From JAUILA01 sp964563925 (GTDB taxonomy: Bacteria; Bacteroidota; Bacteroidia; Cytophagales; Cyclobacteriaceae), in assembly GCA_964563925.1 (NCBI GenBank), contig CAZLZD010000001.1:62001-126000 (forward strand): 64,000 nt of DNA, in the 5' to 3' direction. The notes under the pieces are model-generated. The model ran no database searches. It was not told the origin of the DNA and was given only the letters and a program-made list of their open reading frames with translations. Each line of letters starts with the position of its first letter. The stretch's first letter is position 1. This document shows positions 25,165 to 34,275 of this stretch, piece after piece. Both the position numbers and the translations under genes were made by a program.

Positions 25165-25170
25165 TCCACC
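25149..25170. terminator. Hairpin at the convergent DinB/PAP2 gene ends
   Basis: GGTGGATCA and TGATCCACC form a perfect 9-bp stem with a GAAA tetraloop. The stem overlaps the DinB stop codon (25162-25164). There is no strong U-run on either side, so it is a likely bidirectional structural terminator or 3' end protector. Confidence 0.6.
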
Positions 25171-25202
25171 ATCTATATATTTCCTGAACGCAACTTAACC
25201 GG

Positions 25203-26075
25203 TCAGTCAATGCGGTACGTCAGGTTCAGTCCGCCGGGATAGGGATTGATCGCCAGGTTTCGATCCTTTTTATTGATCTTGTGAAGCTGCGGAACCAGGA
25301 TACCCACCAGGGTTCCGTAGGTCATACCAACGGCCAGGTCGGTCGGGAAGTGTTTTCCTGCTTTCCACCTGAAATAGGCATTACCCAGTGTGAGTCCGGC
25401 GGCGCCGGTGAAAAGGGCAAACCTGAGGCCCTTGCGGTCCGGATAATAATCCGCGAAGATCTTCGCGGTAAAGAAGGCCGTGGTGGCAGTTAATGAGGGG
25501 TGTCCTCCCGGAAAGGAATTCCAGGTTCCGTCATCTGTGCGAACATCCATCGGTGCTTCCTCGGAATACCCCAGGGGCCGTATTTTGTCCACACTGGACG
25601 CAGTCATGGCGTATATGGTACCTGTTATGGCCAGTGCCTCCCAGTACATGAGCAATATTCTCCCGTAGTCATGATTTATGTTGGGGTCAAAGGCGGGGGC
25701 GAGCCCCAGGGCAAAGGATCCGTAGAAAAAGGCATCACTTACCTTGGCGGCCTTTTCGCTGTACTGCGGTTTATCGGTCCAGCGGTTAATTGCCGCCACA
25801 TCTTCCTCATAATTCAGGGACAGGATTTTTTCTTCCGGAACTTTGGGCTTTTCGACGAGTCTGTAAAAACCATACCTGCTTAATCCGCTTCCGATAATGG
25901 CAATAGGCAGATCGATTCCCAGCCGTACATTATAAATGTGCTTTTTTTCCTCCACAGGTTCCTGCAAGGGTAGAGCCAGCAGGCTGTCGACCTGCGCAGG
26001 CGACGAAATCCCGGGTTTCTGCGCGAACGAAGCCAGCGAGCTTAGACAAAAAATATATATAAGTAGATTTTTCAT
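25203..26075 (-). CDS. PAP2-superfamily membrane-associated phosphatase
   Basis: A 290-residue protein with a signal peptide (about 1-18) and hydrophobic segments. The three PAP2 motif regions are recognisable: DKIRPLGY (K.....RP-type), FPGGHPS (PSGH-type, with G in place of S) and RWKAGKHFPTD (SR......HxxxD-type). Family members dephosphorylate lipid phosphates or undecaprenyl pyrophosphate. It has no co-directional partner; the neighbour upstream is a small unknown ORF. Confidence 0.88.
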   Translation of the reverse strand: MKNLLIYIFCLSSLASFAQKPGISSPAQVDSLLALPLQEPVEEKKHIYNVRLGIDLPIAIIGSGLSRYGFYRLVEKPKVPEEKILSLNYEEDVAAINRWTDKPQYSEKAAKVSDAFFYGSFALGLAPAFDPNINHDYGRILLMYWEALAITGTIYAMTASSVDKIRPLGYSEEAPMDVRTDDGTWNSFPGGHPSLTATTAFFTAKIFADYYPDRKGLRFALFTGAAGLTLGNAYFRWKAGKHFPTDLAVGMTYGTLVGILVPQLHKINKKDRNLAINPYPGGLNLTYRID

Positions 26076-26295
26076 TGATTCATTTTTACCCGAACCGGTG
26101 CAAATACTTCACCTTTGCCCCATTTACGCCTCCAGTGTCTGTTAACAGCGTGTTTTACCCTGATTGGGAGAACCTTTTTCCTCAAATGGTGGCAGGAGCC
26201 CTACATTTCATTAGTTCCCAGGAAGAACAACCGATAAGGCGGGTAGGCAGGTAAGTGGTTGATTAAACGTGATACGGCAGTAGACCTGAGCGATG

Positions 26296-26379
26296 AAGAT
26301 TGCCAGGTTATTGGGAGCAGCAAGGAGATTACGAGGTTATGGGGATCAGCAAGGAGATTACCAGGTTATGGGGACCAGC
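26296..26379. repeat. Tandem repeat, about three 29-bp units
   Basis: Units start at 26296, 26325 and 26354 (the last is 26 bp). The core is GATTACCAGGTTATGGGGA with a few substitutions, and units are joined by CAGCAAG. The third unit overlaps the last codons of the small ORF at 26358-26600. It lies in an otherwise empty stretch from 26076 to 26357. There are no spacers, so it is not a CRISPR array. Confidence 0.75.
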
Positions 26380-26600
26380 CGTGTTTCCGGATATAGAAGA
26401 TCGTTTACCCGGGAAAGGGAACTTTCATTGTCTTCCTGATTCCCGGAGAGCCCCATCTTCACGGTGATGATGTCCCGATAGGGAAGGGAGCAGTCTTCGG
26501 TGATTGCCTCCAGTCCGAACCCCGCAAATAATTCCCTGATACGGGATTCGAGGGAAGCGCGCTCCTCCATGGGGGTACTGAAAAGAAATCCGGTAATCAT
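26358..26600 (-). CDS. Small hypothetical protein
   Basis: An 80-residue frame with amphipathic helical and beta segments (ERASLESRIRELFAGFGLEA). It has no signal, transmembrane region or recognised domain. It lies between the PAP2 gene and the NAD(P)-binding gene on the same strand, and its last eight codons fall in the 29-bp repeat. Amino acid composition is protein-like, but there is no family support, so reality is uncertain. Confidence 0.4.
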   Translation of the reverse strand: MITGFLFSTPMEERASLESRIRELFAGFGLEAITEDCSLPYRDIITVKMGLSGNQEDNESSLSRVNDLLYPETRLVPITW

Positions 26601-26665
26601 CAGGGGATAATATACTCATTCATTCTTCGAATGCCAGAAAGGTGCGGGCGGAATTGGTCAACGGA

Positions 26666-27400
26666 TCAGGTCCGGGCAGCAGCATTCTTCAGGGCAGAGG
26701 GGGTGTTGCATCCCACGATAGCCGGACAGGCATGAAGTAACTGGTCATTTTCCAGCGCTTCCACCATGAACAGGGCAAAATCCACTCTTCTGGTCATGTT
26801 GCTCTCCAGGATGGGATCTCCGACATGTTCGCTCCAGACGGGAAGTCCCTGGCTTTCTCCTTCTTCGAGGCCGCTGCCCCTGACGACCGTCCACCGTGTA
26901 TTACTGGCAAAAATCATATCGCAGGCCCGCTGCTGATCATCAATTTCCACCGCTCTGAAAAACTTGCCCAGCCAGGTGATGATCCTCATTAAACGTCTGA
27001 AAGAGGTGGAATAATAATCCTTTCCATCCATGGTAATATGCCATCCGCAGGAGAAAATCAGCCGGGCCCCCTGCGGGGCGTGGTTGAGGACGGCTTTTGC
27101 GGTGCCGGACGAATATTGCTTCACACCCCACGGTACCAGTACGGTCAGTACACCGTCACAATCCTGTACCGCTTTTCTGATGACCTCCGGATCATTGGTT
27201 GCCCCGGGAAACAGCTTTATCCTTCCGGCAAATTCCTGAAGCTTGCCGACACTTTTTTCGCGGCACACGCCGGTCACTTCATACCCTTTGTCCAGCGCGT
27301 GCCTGACCATGTATTTTCCCAGCTTGCCGGAAGCCCCGATGATGCAGACTTTTTTCACGGTTTTGATTGCGTAACTACCATTCACCCTAAGATACGGCAT
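26666..27400 (-). CDS. NAD(P)-binding Rossmann protein (NmrA-like/atypical SDR)
   Basis: The nucleotide-binding motif VCIIGASGKLGKYM near the N-terminus is that of atypical SDR/NmrA-like proteins (GxxGxxG). Later elements, DGVLTVLVPWG and ARLIFSCGWHI, occupy the positions of the usual beta-4 and beta-5 strands. The frame opens at an ATG at 27400, but a GTG at 27358 would start directly at KKVCIIGAS, which is the usual spacing for the family, so the true start may be there. Substrate is unknown. Confidence 0.8.
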   Translation of the reverse strand: MPYLRVNGSYAIKTVKKVCIIGASGKLGKYMVRHALDKGYEVTGVCREKSVGKLQEFAGRIKLFPGATNDPEVIRKAVQDCDGVLTVLVPWGVKQYSSGTAKAVLNHAPQGARLIFSCGWHITMDGKDYYSTSFRRLMRIITWLGKFFRAVEIDDQQRACDMIFASNTRWTVVRGSGLEEGESQGLPVWSEHVGDPILESNMTRRVDFALFMVEALENDQLLHACPAIVGCNTPSALKNAAART

Positions 27401-27503
27401 TCGTTAGTTGCCGGGATATAATCAGGGGCCTGAATTACGTCAGGGTCATCACCTTCGGATTAATCTTCGCCAGCCACCATTGATTTTAATTGTTCAAACA
27501 GCA

Positions 27504-27538
27504 TAAAAAAACCCCCTCAGAATTAACTGAGAGGGTTT
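27504..27538 (-). terminator. Rho-independent terminator after tRNA-Asp
   Basis: On the minus strand AAACCCTCTCAG-TTAATT-CTGAGGGGGTTT forms a strong hairpin followed by a run of T. It begins 4 bp downstream of the tRNA 3' end, as expected for a monocistronic tRNA transcript. Confidence 0.85.
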
Positions 27539-27541
27539 AAG

Positions 27542-27615
27542 CGGTCCGGACGGGACTCGAACCCGCGACCTCCTGCGTGACAGGCAGGCATTCTAACCAA
27601 CTGAACTACCGGACC
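27542..27615 (-). tRNA. tRNA-Asp (GTC)
   Basis: A 74-nt cloverleaf. The acceptor stem GGTCCGG pairs with CCGGACC and is followed by discriminator G. The D-arm has TTCAGTTGGTTAGAA. The anticodon stem CCTGC/GCAGG encloses the loop CTGTCAC (anticodon GTC). The T-arm has GCGGGTTCGAGTCCCGT. The 3' CCA is not encoded. A promoter-like sequence is upstream and a hairpin terminator downstream. Confidence 0.97.
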
Positions 27616-27675
27616 AAAATTTTATTTTCCATTCGGTGCAGCCGCGTCCCGGCCATACCTTTGTTGAATGTGGTG

Positions 27676-27707
27676 CAAATGTATAGGGCTCCCTGTTTAT
27701 TTCCAAC
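27676..27707 (-). promoter_or_regulatory. Predicted tRNA-Asp promoter
   Basis: On the minus strand TACATTTG (27683-27676) matches TAnnTTTG exactly, and GTTG (27707-27704) lies 20 nt upstream as a -33 element. The inferred start near 27672 would give a 57-nt 5' leader to be removed from the tRNA precursor. Confidence 0.65.
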
Positions 27708-27863
27708 AGTTACCCTGAAAAAATATATGCCGGCGCATAAACGGTAACAAAAGGCCTGTGTACGTACTTCCCCGTCTGTGGCGTGACATACTACGTTCAG
27801 TCCGGATAAATAGCTTCCTGTGTCTCTGCGGGTGGTTGGTGCCGGTTTTGCACCATATATTCC

Positions 27864-28655
27864 ATGAAATCAATGAAAATCAACCTTGGAGAGAGCCCGC
27901 TCATCGTGGCGGCCATCCACAACGGGCATACCATCCGTCCGGAGGTGCTTCCCTACATGAACCTGACGGAGGATCAGCGGCTCAGGGAAGAAGACCCTTA
28001 TACGACGGAATGGCTGGAAATCTCCGATTCAACCATAAAAATAAATACGTCCCGGTTTGAGGTAGACATTAACCGTCCGCGTGATAAATGCATCTATCTC
28101 GATCCGGAGGATGCCTGGGGACTGGATTTATGGAAAAAACCGCTTCCGCAGGAAATTATTGACCGCTCCATGGAAATCTATGACTCCTTCTATAAGCGCC
28201 TGGAAGAAGTGATGGATAAATTCCTGAGCCGTAATGACTGGGTAATCATATACGACATGCATTCCTATAATTATCGCCGTGAAGGTCCGGATCAGTTTGA
28301 CGATCCTGATAAAAACCCGGAGATCAATGTGGGAACCGAAAACTGCGACCGTGACCATTGGAGACCGGTGCTGGACGAGGTGATCCGGCAAATGAAGGAA
28401 TTCAATTTCGAAGGCCGTCACCTCGATGTCCGGGAGAATGTGAAATTCGGCGGTGGTTACTTCAGCCAATGGCTGTATGAGACCTACGGAAAGCGGGTAT
28501 GCCCCATTGCGATCGAGGTAAAGAAATTTTTTATGGACGAATGGACCGGTGAAGTGGAAGAATCTAAAGTCAGGCATATCCGCCAGATGCTGATCGATAC
28601 CATTCACCCGGTACTGGAAAAAGGAAAGGAGATCAACTATGTCAATCAGGATTGA
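27864..28655 (+). CDS. N-formylglutamate amidohydrolase-family protein
   Basis: A 263-residue protein of the FGase fold, a zinc hydrolase family related to carboxypeptidases. Visible motifs are VAAIHNGHTIRPEV near the start, SRFEVDINRPRDKC at about 63-76 and VIIYDMHSYNYRREG at about 127-141, where family metal and substrate residues lie. No signal peptide is present. It is not near histidine-utilisation genes, the classical context of N-formylglutamate hydrolysis. Instead its 3' end overlaps the DUF1704 gene by 17 bp. The real substrate is therefore probably a different amide or peptide. Met4 (27873) is an alternative start. Confidence 0.85.
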   Translation: MKSMKINLGESPLIVAAIHNGHTIRPEVLPYMNLTEDQRLREEDPYTTEWLEISDSTIKINTSRFEVDINRPRDKCIYLDPEDAWGLDLWKKPLPQEIIDRSMEIYDSFYKRLEEVMDKFLSRNDWVIIYDMHSYNYRREGPDQFDDPDKNPEINVGTENCDRDHWRPVLDEVIRQMKEFNFEGRHLDVRENVKFGGGYFSQWLYETYGKRVCPIAIEVKKFFMDEWTGEVEESKVRHIRQMLIDTIHPVLEKGKEINYVNQD

Positions 28656-30489
28656 GGAACGCTTGCTTAAACAAGTGGAACGGGCCGTCCTCAACGGAAG
28701 CTACCTGAACCGGAATCTGGACCGGGGAGGAAAAATCGTCATCGATAAGATGACACCGGTGCTGACGGTCTACCGCTTTTCGGGTGATAAACCGGATAAG
28801 TATTTCGAAAACCTGGTAAAAACACAGACCGCGTTTCTAATTGCCCACGAAGATCAGGACCTGGGACCATTGCTCCACATAATCTGTGAGGCCCAGTCAG
28901 AACGGTTTAACTCATTCCTGATCATGGAGCTCTGGGAAGGAAAGTCGGAGGACTTCCATATCTACGGGCCTACCTCCAAGGTGCAGAATACGATCAATAC
29001 CCTGAAAGAAGGCCTCATGCCTCTCACCGAAGGCAAATACGGTATAACCATCACCGACACCTTTACCCGGAATCCGCCGGCTTACGACCCGTTACTCTCA
29101 ATCGATGAGACGCATAAGCTCGGGGTGCTGGTAATCGGACTGGAGATTCCCCTGGTTTATGGTGATGCTGAAACCACTGAAGTTTATCATTTGAAATACC
29201 GCAGGTTCCAGTCGGCATTCTCCGAGGCACTCAAAAAAACTGCATTTAACTTCAGCCGCCTTCAGACCAATGCCGGATTCGACCATTACTGGCGACTCGG
29301 AAAAAGCCAGATCGACAATACCGTACGAAGCGTGGATGCCCAGCTTGCCGACCTGAGTCAGCGCATTGACCTCCTTATGCGGGTCACGCCGGTGAACGAA
29401 TACGATGAATGGGTGGAATTCCGTGACAATGACTTTGGGGTACGTCCCAATTTCAGTTACCGGCTTATTACCATTGATCCGGAGTACGAGAAGCGACGTT
29501 TGTTCAATATTCCTGTGGACGGCATTGACGACCCCACGCTCGCCCACATTTACAGGGAAAAAAGAAATGCCCTGGAAAAGGAACTGATCATGCTGGAGGA
29601 AAGGGAGACCGACCGGTTCATGTCGATGAGTGAAAACCTGATCGGACCGATCCGGAAAGAAACTATTGCCCAGGCCACCCACATCCTGGAAGAAACAGCC
29701 GATTACCGGCCCGACCCGGATATTCCAACGGTTGGTTGCCGGGACTTTTATCCGCTGGCCAGCAAAGAAATGGCACATTATCGAAAAGCCTTTGACGATG
29801 ATCAGCTGCAGGTCCAGGTTCGTGATGACATTACAGGGTTGATGGTCTCGCGCGGACGTCTTTTCATCGGAGAAAAAATGGATTTACCGGTTATCCAGCA
29901 GGAAGCCATGCTTCAGCACGAGGTAGGCACGCACGTGCTAACCTATTGCAACGGGAAAAGACAGCCCATGAAGCTACTGAGCCGTGGGTTTGCCAATTAC
30001 GACGAATTGCAGGAGGGACTGGCGGTATTTATGGAATACCTGGCCGGCGGACTTCCCGTCTGGCGCATGCGGCTGCTGGCAGCAAGGGTCATCGGGGTAC
30101 AGGCCATGCTGGGAGGTGCCGACTTTATCCAGACTTTCCGGTTGCTTCATGATGAGCATCATTTCGAGCCGGGTAACGCTTTCAATATCACCGGGAGAAT
30201 CTTTCGCGGCGGAGGCTATACCAAAGATGCCGTATACCTGCAGGGTCTGCTCGGACTCATGGATTACCTTGAAAATGAAGGCAACATCCATCTTCTTTTT
30301 GCGGGAAAATTCGCGCTGACCCATGTAAAATTTATCAATGAGCTGATTCATCGCGGCATAATTTCCCAGCCGGTCCTTCCGAAACTACTGGAATCCGAAG
30401 AAGTAAAGAAAAAAATTGAACACGTGAGAAACGGGGCAGGACCTCTCGACTTAATAGAAAACTACCATGAAGATAGCATTCATAGTTAA
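28639..30489 (+). CDS. DUF1704/QEGLA-motif putative zinc carboxypeptidase
   Basis: A 616-residue cytosolic protein of the family once named for modulation of flavohemoglobin expression. It has HEVGTH at 427-432 (HExxxH) and ELQEGLA at about 456-462, with E459 as the likely third zinc ligand. The eukaryotic relatives KIAA0895/KIAA0895L (MATCAP) are metallopeptidases that remove the C-terminal tyrosine of tubulin using HExxxH plus downstream Glu. The bacterial function is not established. Overlaps of 17 bp with the FGase-like gene and 23 bp with the ATP-grasp gene imply coupled translation. The family is certain; a carboxypeptidase role is inference. Confidence 0.88.
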   Translation: MSIRIEERLLKQVERAVLNGSYLNRNLDRGGKIVIDKMTPVLTVYRFSGDKPDKYFENLVKTQTAFLIAHEDQDLGPLLHIICEAQSERFNSFLIMELWEGKSEDFHIYGPTSKVQNTINTLKEGLMPLTEGKYGITITDTFTRNPPAYDPLLSIDETHKLGVLVIGLEIPLVYGDAETTEVYHLKYRRFQSAFSEALKKTAFNFSRLQTNAGFDHYWRLGKSQIDNTVRSVDAQLADLSQRIDLLMRVTPVNEYDEWVEFRDNDFGVRPNFSYRLITIDPEYEKRRLFNIPVDGIDDPTLAHIYREKRNALEKELIMLEERETDRFMSMSENLIGPIRKETIAQATHILEETADYRPDPDIPTVGCRDFYPLASKEMAHYRKAFDDDQLQVQVRDDITGLMVSRGRLFIGEKMDLPVIQQEAMLQHEVGTHVLTYCNGKRQPMKLLSRGFANYDELQEGLAVFMEYLAGGLPVWRMRLLAARVIGVQAMLGGADFIQTFRLLHDEHHFEPGNAFNITGRIFRGGGYTKDAVYLQGLLGLMDYLENEGNIHLLFAGKFALTHVKFINELIHRGIISQPVLPKLLESEEVKKKIEHVRNGAGPLDLIENYHEDSIHS

Positions 30490-31510
30490 CCGAATAGAAA
30501 CCGAACTAACCACCTATACCACGGTGTGGCTGGCTATGACTGCATTGCAGCGGGGACATGAGTTTTTCCTGATCGATGCGGCCAACCTCTACTACGGAGT
30601 GGATGGCGGTATTGCCGGCTTCGGTAAGACCGTTCGGAATCATAAATTCAGGAGCATTGACAAGTTCCTGGAAACGGTGCAGGCAGCCGATGACGAACGT
30701 GTCGAAATGAAGGATATGGATGTACTCTTCATCCGTACTGATCCCTCTGATGAAAAGCCGGACCGGCTCTGGGCACAGAGTCCGCCGTATATGTTTGCCC
30801 AGCACGCACTGAAGCATGATAATGTGATTGTGCTCAATGATCCATACGGACTTTCGAACGCCATCAATAAACTCTACTTCCAGCATTTTCCGGCTGAATT
30901 ACGACCCAAGGCCATAATCACCCGAAATGAAGAGGAGATCTGGGACTTTTACCGTGAACACAAGCACCGGGTCATTCTCAAGCCTTTACAGGGTTCAGGA
31001 GGGGAGAATGTCTTCCTGGTTGAAAAGAAAACCGAAAAGAACATGAACCAGATCATTGAGGCGATCTCACGGGATGGATATATTATCGCCCAGGAATACT
31101 TAACGGAAGGCAAAAACGGAGACGTACGGGTGTTGCTCCTTAACGGGGAGATTATGATGTATAAAGACCAGCCGGCCATTATGCGTCGGCAGAACAAAGG
31201 GGCTGATATCCGGAGTAACATAAGTGCCGGGGGCAGCTATGTCAAGACAAAATTAACCCCGGAAATCGAACGAATCGCGGAACTTCTCAAGCCCATGCTG
31301 ATAAAGGACGGAATGTTTTTCATCGGGGTGGATTTGGTCGGTGATAAACTGATTGAGATCAATGTATTCAGCGCCGGCGGAGTACCAATGGTCAACGAGC
31401 TGTATGACGTCCGCTTTGACGAAGTGATGATCAGGGCAGTGGAAAAGAAGGTGGCCTGTAAAAAGGATTATGGCCGGGAGGTAGACAACATATTACTGAA
31501 TACCCTTTAG
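30467..31510 (+). CDS. Glutathione-synthetase-like ATP-grasp ligase
   Basis: A 347-residue ATP-grasp enzyme that should form an amide bond between a carboxylate and an amine through an acyl-phosphate. The GshB-like fold is apparent: an N-terminal pre-ATP-grasp domain with RTDPSDEKP, the ATP-binding VILKPLQGSGGENVF, then GDVRVLLLNGE, RRQNKGADIRSNISAGG and GVDLVGDKLIEINVFSAGG carrying the metal-binding E and N. It lacks a gamma-glutamylcysteine synthetase neighbour, so classical glutathione synthesis is unlikely. It overlaps the DUF1704 gene by 23 bp and is the last gene of the cassette. Confidence 0.9.
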   Translation: MKIAFIVNRIETELTTYTTVWLAMTALQRGHEFFLIDAANLYYGVDGGIAGFGKTVRNHKFRSIDKFLETVQAADDERVEMKDMDVLFIRTDPSDEKPDRLWAQSPPYMFAQHALKHDNVIVLNDPYGLSNAINKLYFQHFPAELRPKAIITRNEEEIWDFYREHKHRVILKPLQGSGGENVFLVEKKTEKNMNQIIEAISRDGYIIAQEYLTEGKNGDVRVLLLNGEIMMYKDQPAIMRRQNKGADIRSNISAGGSYVKTKLTPEIERIAELLKPMLIKDGMFFIGVDLVGDKLIEINVFSAGGVPMVNELYDVRFDEVMIRAVEKKVACKKDYGREVDNILLNTL

Positions 31511-31659
31511 CCGATAGCGCCGGAAAAAGGAGTCTTCGCCGTGCATAATGGCATGGGGAAATTGTTCCCCGCCCCTGGCCGGACCACTCCGCTGAGCCAC
31601 CTCACTGCAGATGGAACGGTTTTTTCTGTTCTTAATACGCATTCAACAACCCAAACCCG

Positions 31660-34266
31660 ATGGACAGAGTCGAAGAAAAGAAACGTATTGCTGAAGACCG
31701 CGAATGGATAGCCTCCCTGAGCTGGACGATTGAACATGAGCATCCTGATCGCGTGAGGGACCTGCTCAGGTTGCTCCTTAAAGAAGCACGCCTTCACCGG
31801 ATTGAATTACCGGATACAAAGCTGACCGGAGACTACATAAATTCCATTTTGTCTTCAGAACAGAGAGAGTACCCCGGTAACCTGGAAATCGAACAATCCT
31901 TATATGCAGCCGTGCGCTGGAATGCCATGGCCATGGTAGTCAATGCGAACAGGCGGGAATCCGGGATTGGCGGACATATATCCACGTACTCCTCACTGTC
32001 CCGATTGCTGGAAGTAGGCTTTAATCACTTTTTTAAAGGCTATGACATGGACCAGCCCGACCTGGTCTACGTGCAGGGCCACGCTTCTCCCGGTTTATAT
32101 GCCCGGTCATTTGTTGAACACCGGTTGGAGCCAAACCACCTTGACCATTTTCGCCGGGAACTGGCAAAGGACGGACTGACTTCCTACCCGCATCCTCACG
32201 CTATGCCTGATTACTGGCGATATCCTACCGTGAGTATGGGACTCTCCATGATCCAGGCGGTTTACAAAGCGCGTTTTATCAAATATCTCGAAAACAGGAA
32301 CCTGATACCGAAGAAAAATCAAAAGGTCTGGGTATTTGCCGGCGACGGAGAAATGGACGAACCCGAATCACGGGGAGCCCTGTCACTGGCGGTACGGGAA
32401 AAGCTGGACAATCTTATTGTGGTGATCAACGGAAACCTTCAGCGGCTTGATGGCCCGGTCCGGGGCAACCGGAATATCCTCGTCGAACTGGAATCGCTTT
32501 TTCGCGGCGTGGGATGGAATGTGTTAAAAGTGCTCTGGGGGTCAGGCTGGGATCCGCTCCTGGAGAAGGATGAGGACAGGAAGCTTATTCACAGGCTCAA
32601 CGAATTGCGGGACGGGGAATTGCAGAAATTTTCATCCGGGCGGTCATGGGATGAGCTCTTCCGGGATGAGTCCGGTGACCGTAAGCCGGGGGATCAGACT
32701 GAACTGATCCCGGGCGGACATGACCCGGTTAAGATTTACAATGCCTACTATCGGGCGTTTCATACCACGGGAAAGCCTTCGGTGATCCTTGCCCAAACGG
32801 TCAAAGGGTATGAACAGGGTGAAGCCGGGGAAGCCAGTAATGTTACCCATAAACAAAAGGTAATGGATTCCGGTGAGCTTGATGCATTCCGGGAAAGAAT
32901 CGGCCTGGACCGGGAACTGGACTTATCCGGTGATGACGTGCCCTATTTCCGGTTCGAAAAGGACAGCGCAGAATATAAGTACCTGGTTGAGCAAAGGCAG
33001 TCCCTCCAGGGCTGGCTGCCAAACCGGAGAAATCTGGCGAAGCCCCTATCCATGCCCTCGGAATCTGTGTTTCAGCCTTACGAGGAAGGATCCTCCGGAA
33101 AAGAGACCACCACCACCTCAGTCATGGTACGCATTCTCCGCGACCTTCTGAAGGATGAAGCAACTGCAGGCAGGGTTATCCCGATCATCCCCGATGAATC
33201 AAGGACATTCGGGATGGATGCCCTGTTCCGTGAATTTGGGATATATGCCTCTGAAGGGCAGAAATACGCCCCCGTGGACGAGGATTCACTCCTTTATTAT
33301 AATGAGTCACGAAAAGGCATTTTGCTTGAGGAAGGGATTACCGAAGCAGGCTCAATGAGTTCGTTCATTGCCGCCGGCACCTCACATATCGATCAGCCTG
33401 AATACTGCATCCCTTTTTATTTCTTCTATTCCATGTTTGGATTTCAACGAATTGGGGATCTGATCTGGGCGGCGGGTGATGCCGGTGCCCGCGGGTTTCT
33501 GGTCGGGGGAATATCGGGGCGCACTACGTTGTCCGGGGAAGGGTTGCAGCATGCAGACGGGCAGAGCCATCTCTTTGCCCTGGCGTATCCGAATGTCCGT
33601 GCCTACGATCCGGCCTTCGCCTATGAGGCCGCCTTGATCGTAAAGGAAGGCATCAGGGAAATGTACGTGGAGGAAAAGGATGTCTGCTATTATCTGACCA
33701 TGACCAATGCCAAATACATGATGCCTCCCTTACCCGCGGAATACGCCCGAGAAGGGGTGCTGAAGGGACTGTATTCTTTTCATATTTCAAGGAAACGCAA
33801 GCACCGTGAACTACTGGTAAACCTCATGGGCAGCGGCGCGCTGATGGAGGAGGTCAGGCTGGCTGCTGATTTCCTGGAGAATGAAATGCAGATACCGGTG
33901 AATATCTGGAGTGTAACCAGTTACAAGTCATTGTACGACGATGCTATTGCCAGCCGGCAGGAAGACAGGCCGGCCTACCTTGAAAATACCCTGAAGGATC
34001 AGGGTGAGATCTTTGTGGCGGTGAGCGATTACGTCCGGGCCCTTCCTTTGTCGGTGGCGCCCTGGATACCAGGGACCTATCGCGTACTGGGAACCGATGG
34101 TTTCGGAATCAGTGATACAATACCGGCCCTTCGCAGGCATTTTCGCGTTGATGCCCTGCATATTGTACAGGAAGCAATTGAGGTGCTGGTGGAAAAAGGC
34201 CTGACTGACCGTCCTGAAAACCTGGAAGATAAACTTACTTCGTACCTGTCCGCCCCGGACAATTAA
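31660..34266 (+). CDS. aceE: Pyruvate dehydrogenase E1 component, homodimeric AceE type
   Basis: Thiamine-diphosphate-dependent decarboxylation of pyruvate and acyl transfer to lipoyl-E2. The 868 residues are close to the 887 of E. coli AceE. The TPP motif region is GDGEMDEPESRGALSL (from residue 228) continuing to NLQRLDGPVRGN, very close to AceE. Another conserved stretch, GISGRTTLSGEGLQHADG, lies in the transketolase-like middle domain. It is followed 9 bp later by E2, so they are co-transcribed. E3 (lipoamide dehydrogenase) is not in the window. The 149 bp upstream hold no clear promoter. Confidence 0.96.
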   Translation: MDRVEEKKRIAEDREWIASLSWTIEHEHPDRVRDLLRLLLKEARLHRIELPDTKLTGDYINSILSSEQREYPGNLEIEQSLYAAVRWNAMAMVVNANRRESGIGGHISTYSSLSRLLEVGFNHFFKGYDMDQPDLVYVQGHASPGLYARSFVEHRLEPNHLDHFRRELAKDGLTSYPHPHAMPDYWRYPTVSMGLSMIQAVYKARFIKYLENRNLIPKKNQKVWVFAGDGEMDEPESRGALSLAVREKLDNLIVVINGNLQRLDGPVRGNRNILVELESLFRGVGWNVLKVLWGSGWDPLLEKDEDRKLIHRLNELRDGELQKFSSGRSWDELFRDESGDRKPGDQTELIPGGHDPVKIYNAYYRAFHTTGKPSVILAQTVKGYEQGEAGEASNVTHKQKVMDSGELDAFRERIGLDRELDLSGDDVPYFRFEKDSAEYKYLVEQRQSLQGWLPNRRNLAKPLSMPSESVFQPYEEGSSGKETTTTSVMVRILRDLLKDEATAGRVIPIIPDESRTFGMDALFREFGIYASEGQKYAPVDEDSLLYYNESRKGILLEEGITEAGSMSSFIAAGTSHIDQPEYCIPFYFFYSMFGFQRIGDLIWAAGDAGARGFLVGGISGRTTLSGEGLQHADGQSHLFALAYPNVRAYDPAFAYEAALIVKEGIREMYVEEKDVCYYLTMTNAKYMMPPLPAEYAREGVLKGLYSFHISRKRKHRELLVNLMGSGALMEEVRLAADFLENEMQIPVNIWSVTSYKSLYDDAIASRQEDRPAYLENTLKDQGEIFVAVSDYVRALPLSVAPWIPGTYRVLGTDGFGISDTIPALRRHFRVDALHIVQEAIEVLVEKGLTDRPENLEDKLTSYLSAPDN

Positions 34267-34275
34267 TTAAGAATT

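Noticed and set aside
26296..26379. Possible CRISPR array
   Set aside because: Repeat units abut each other with no unique spacers, only three copies exist and no cas genes are present.
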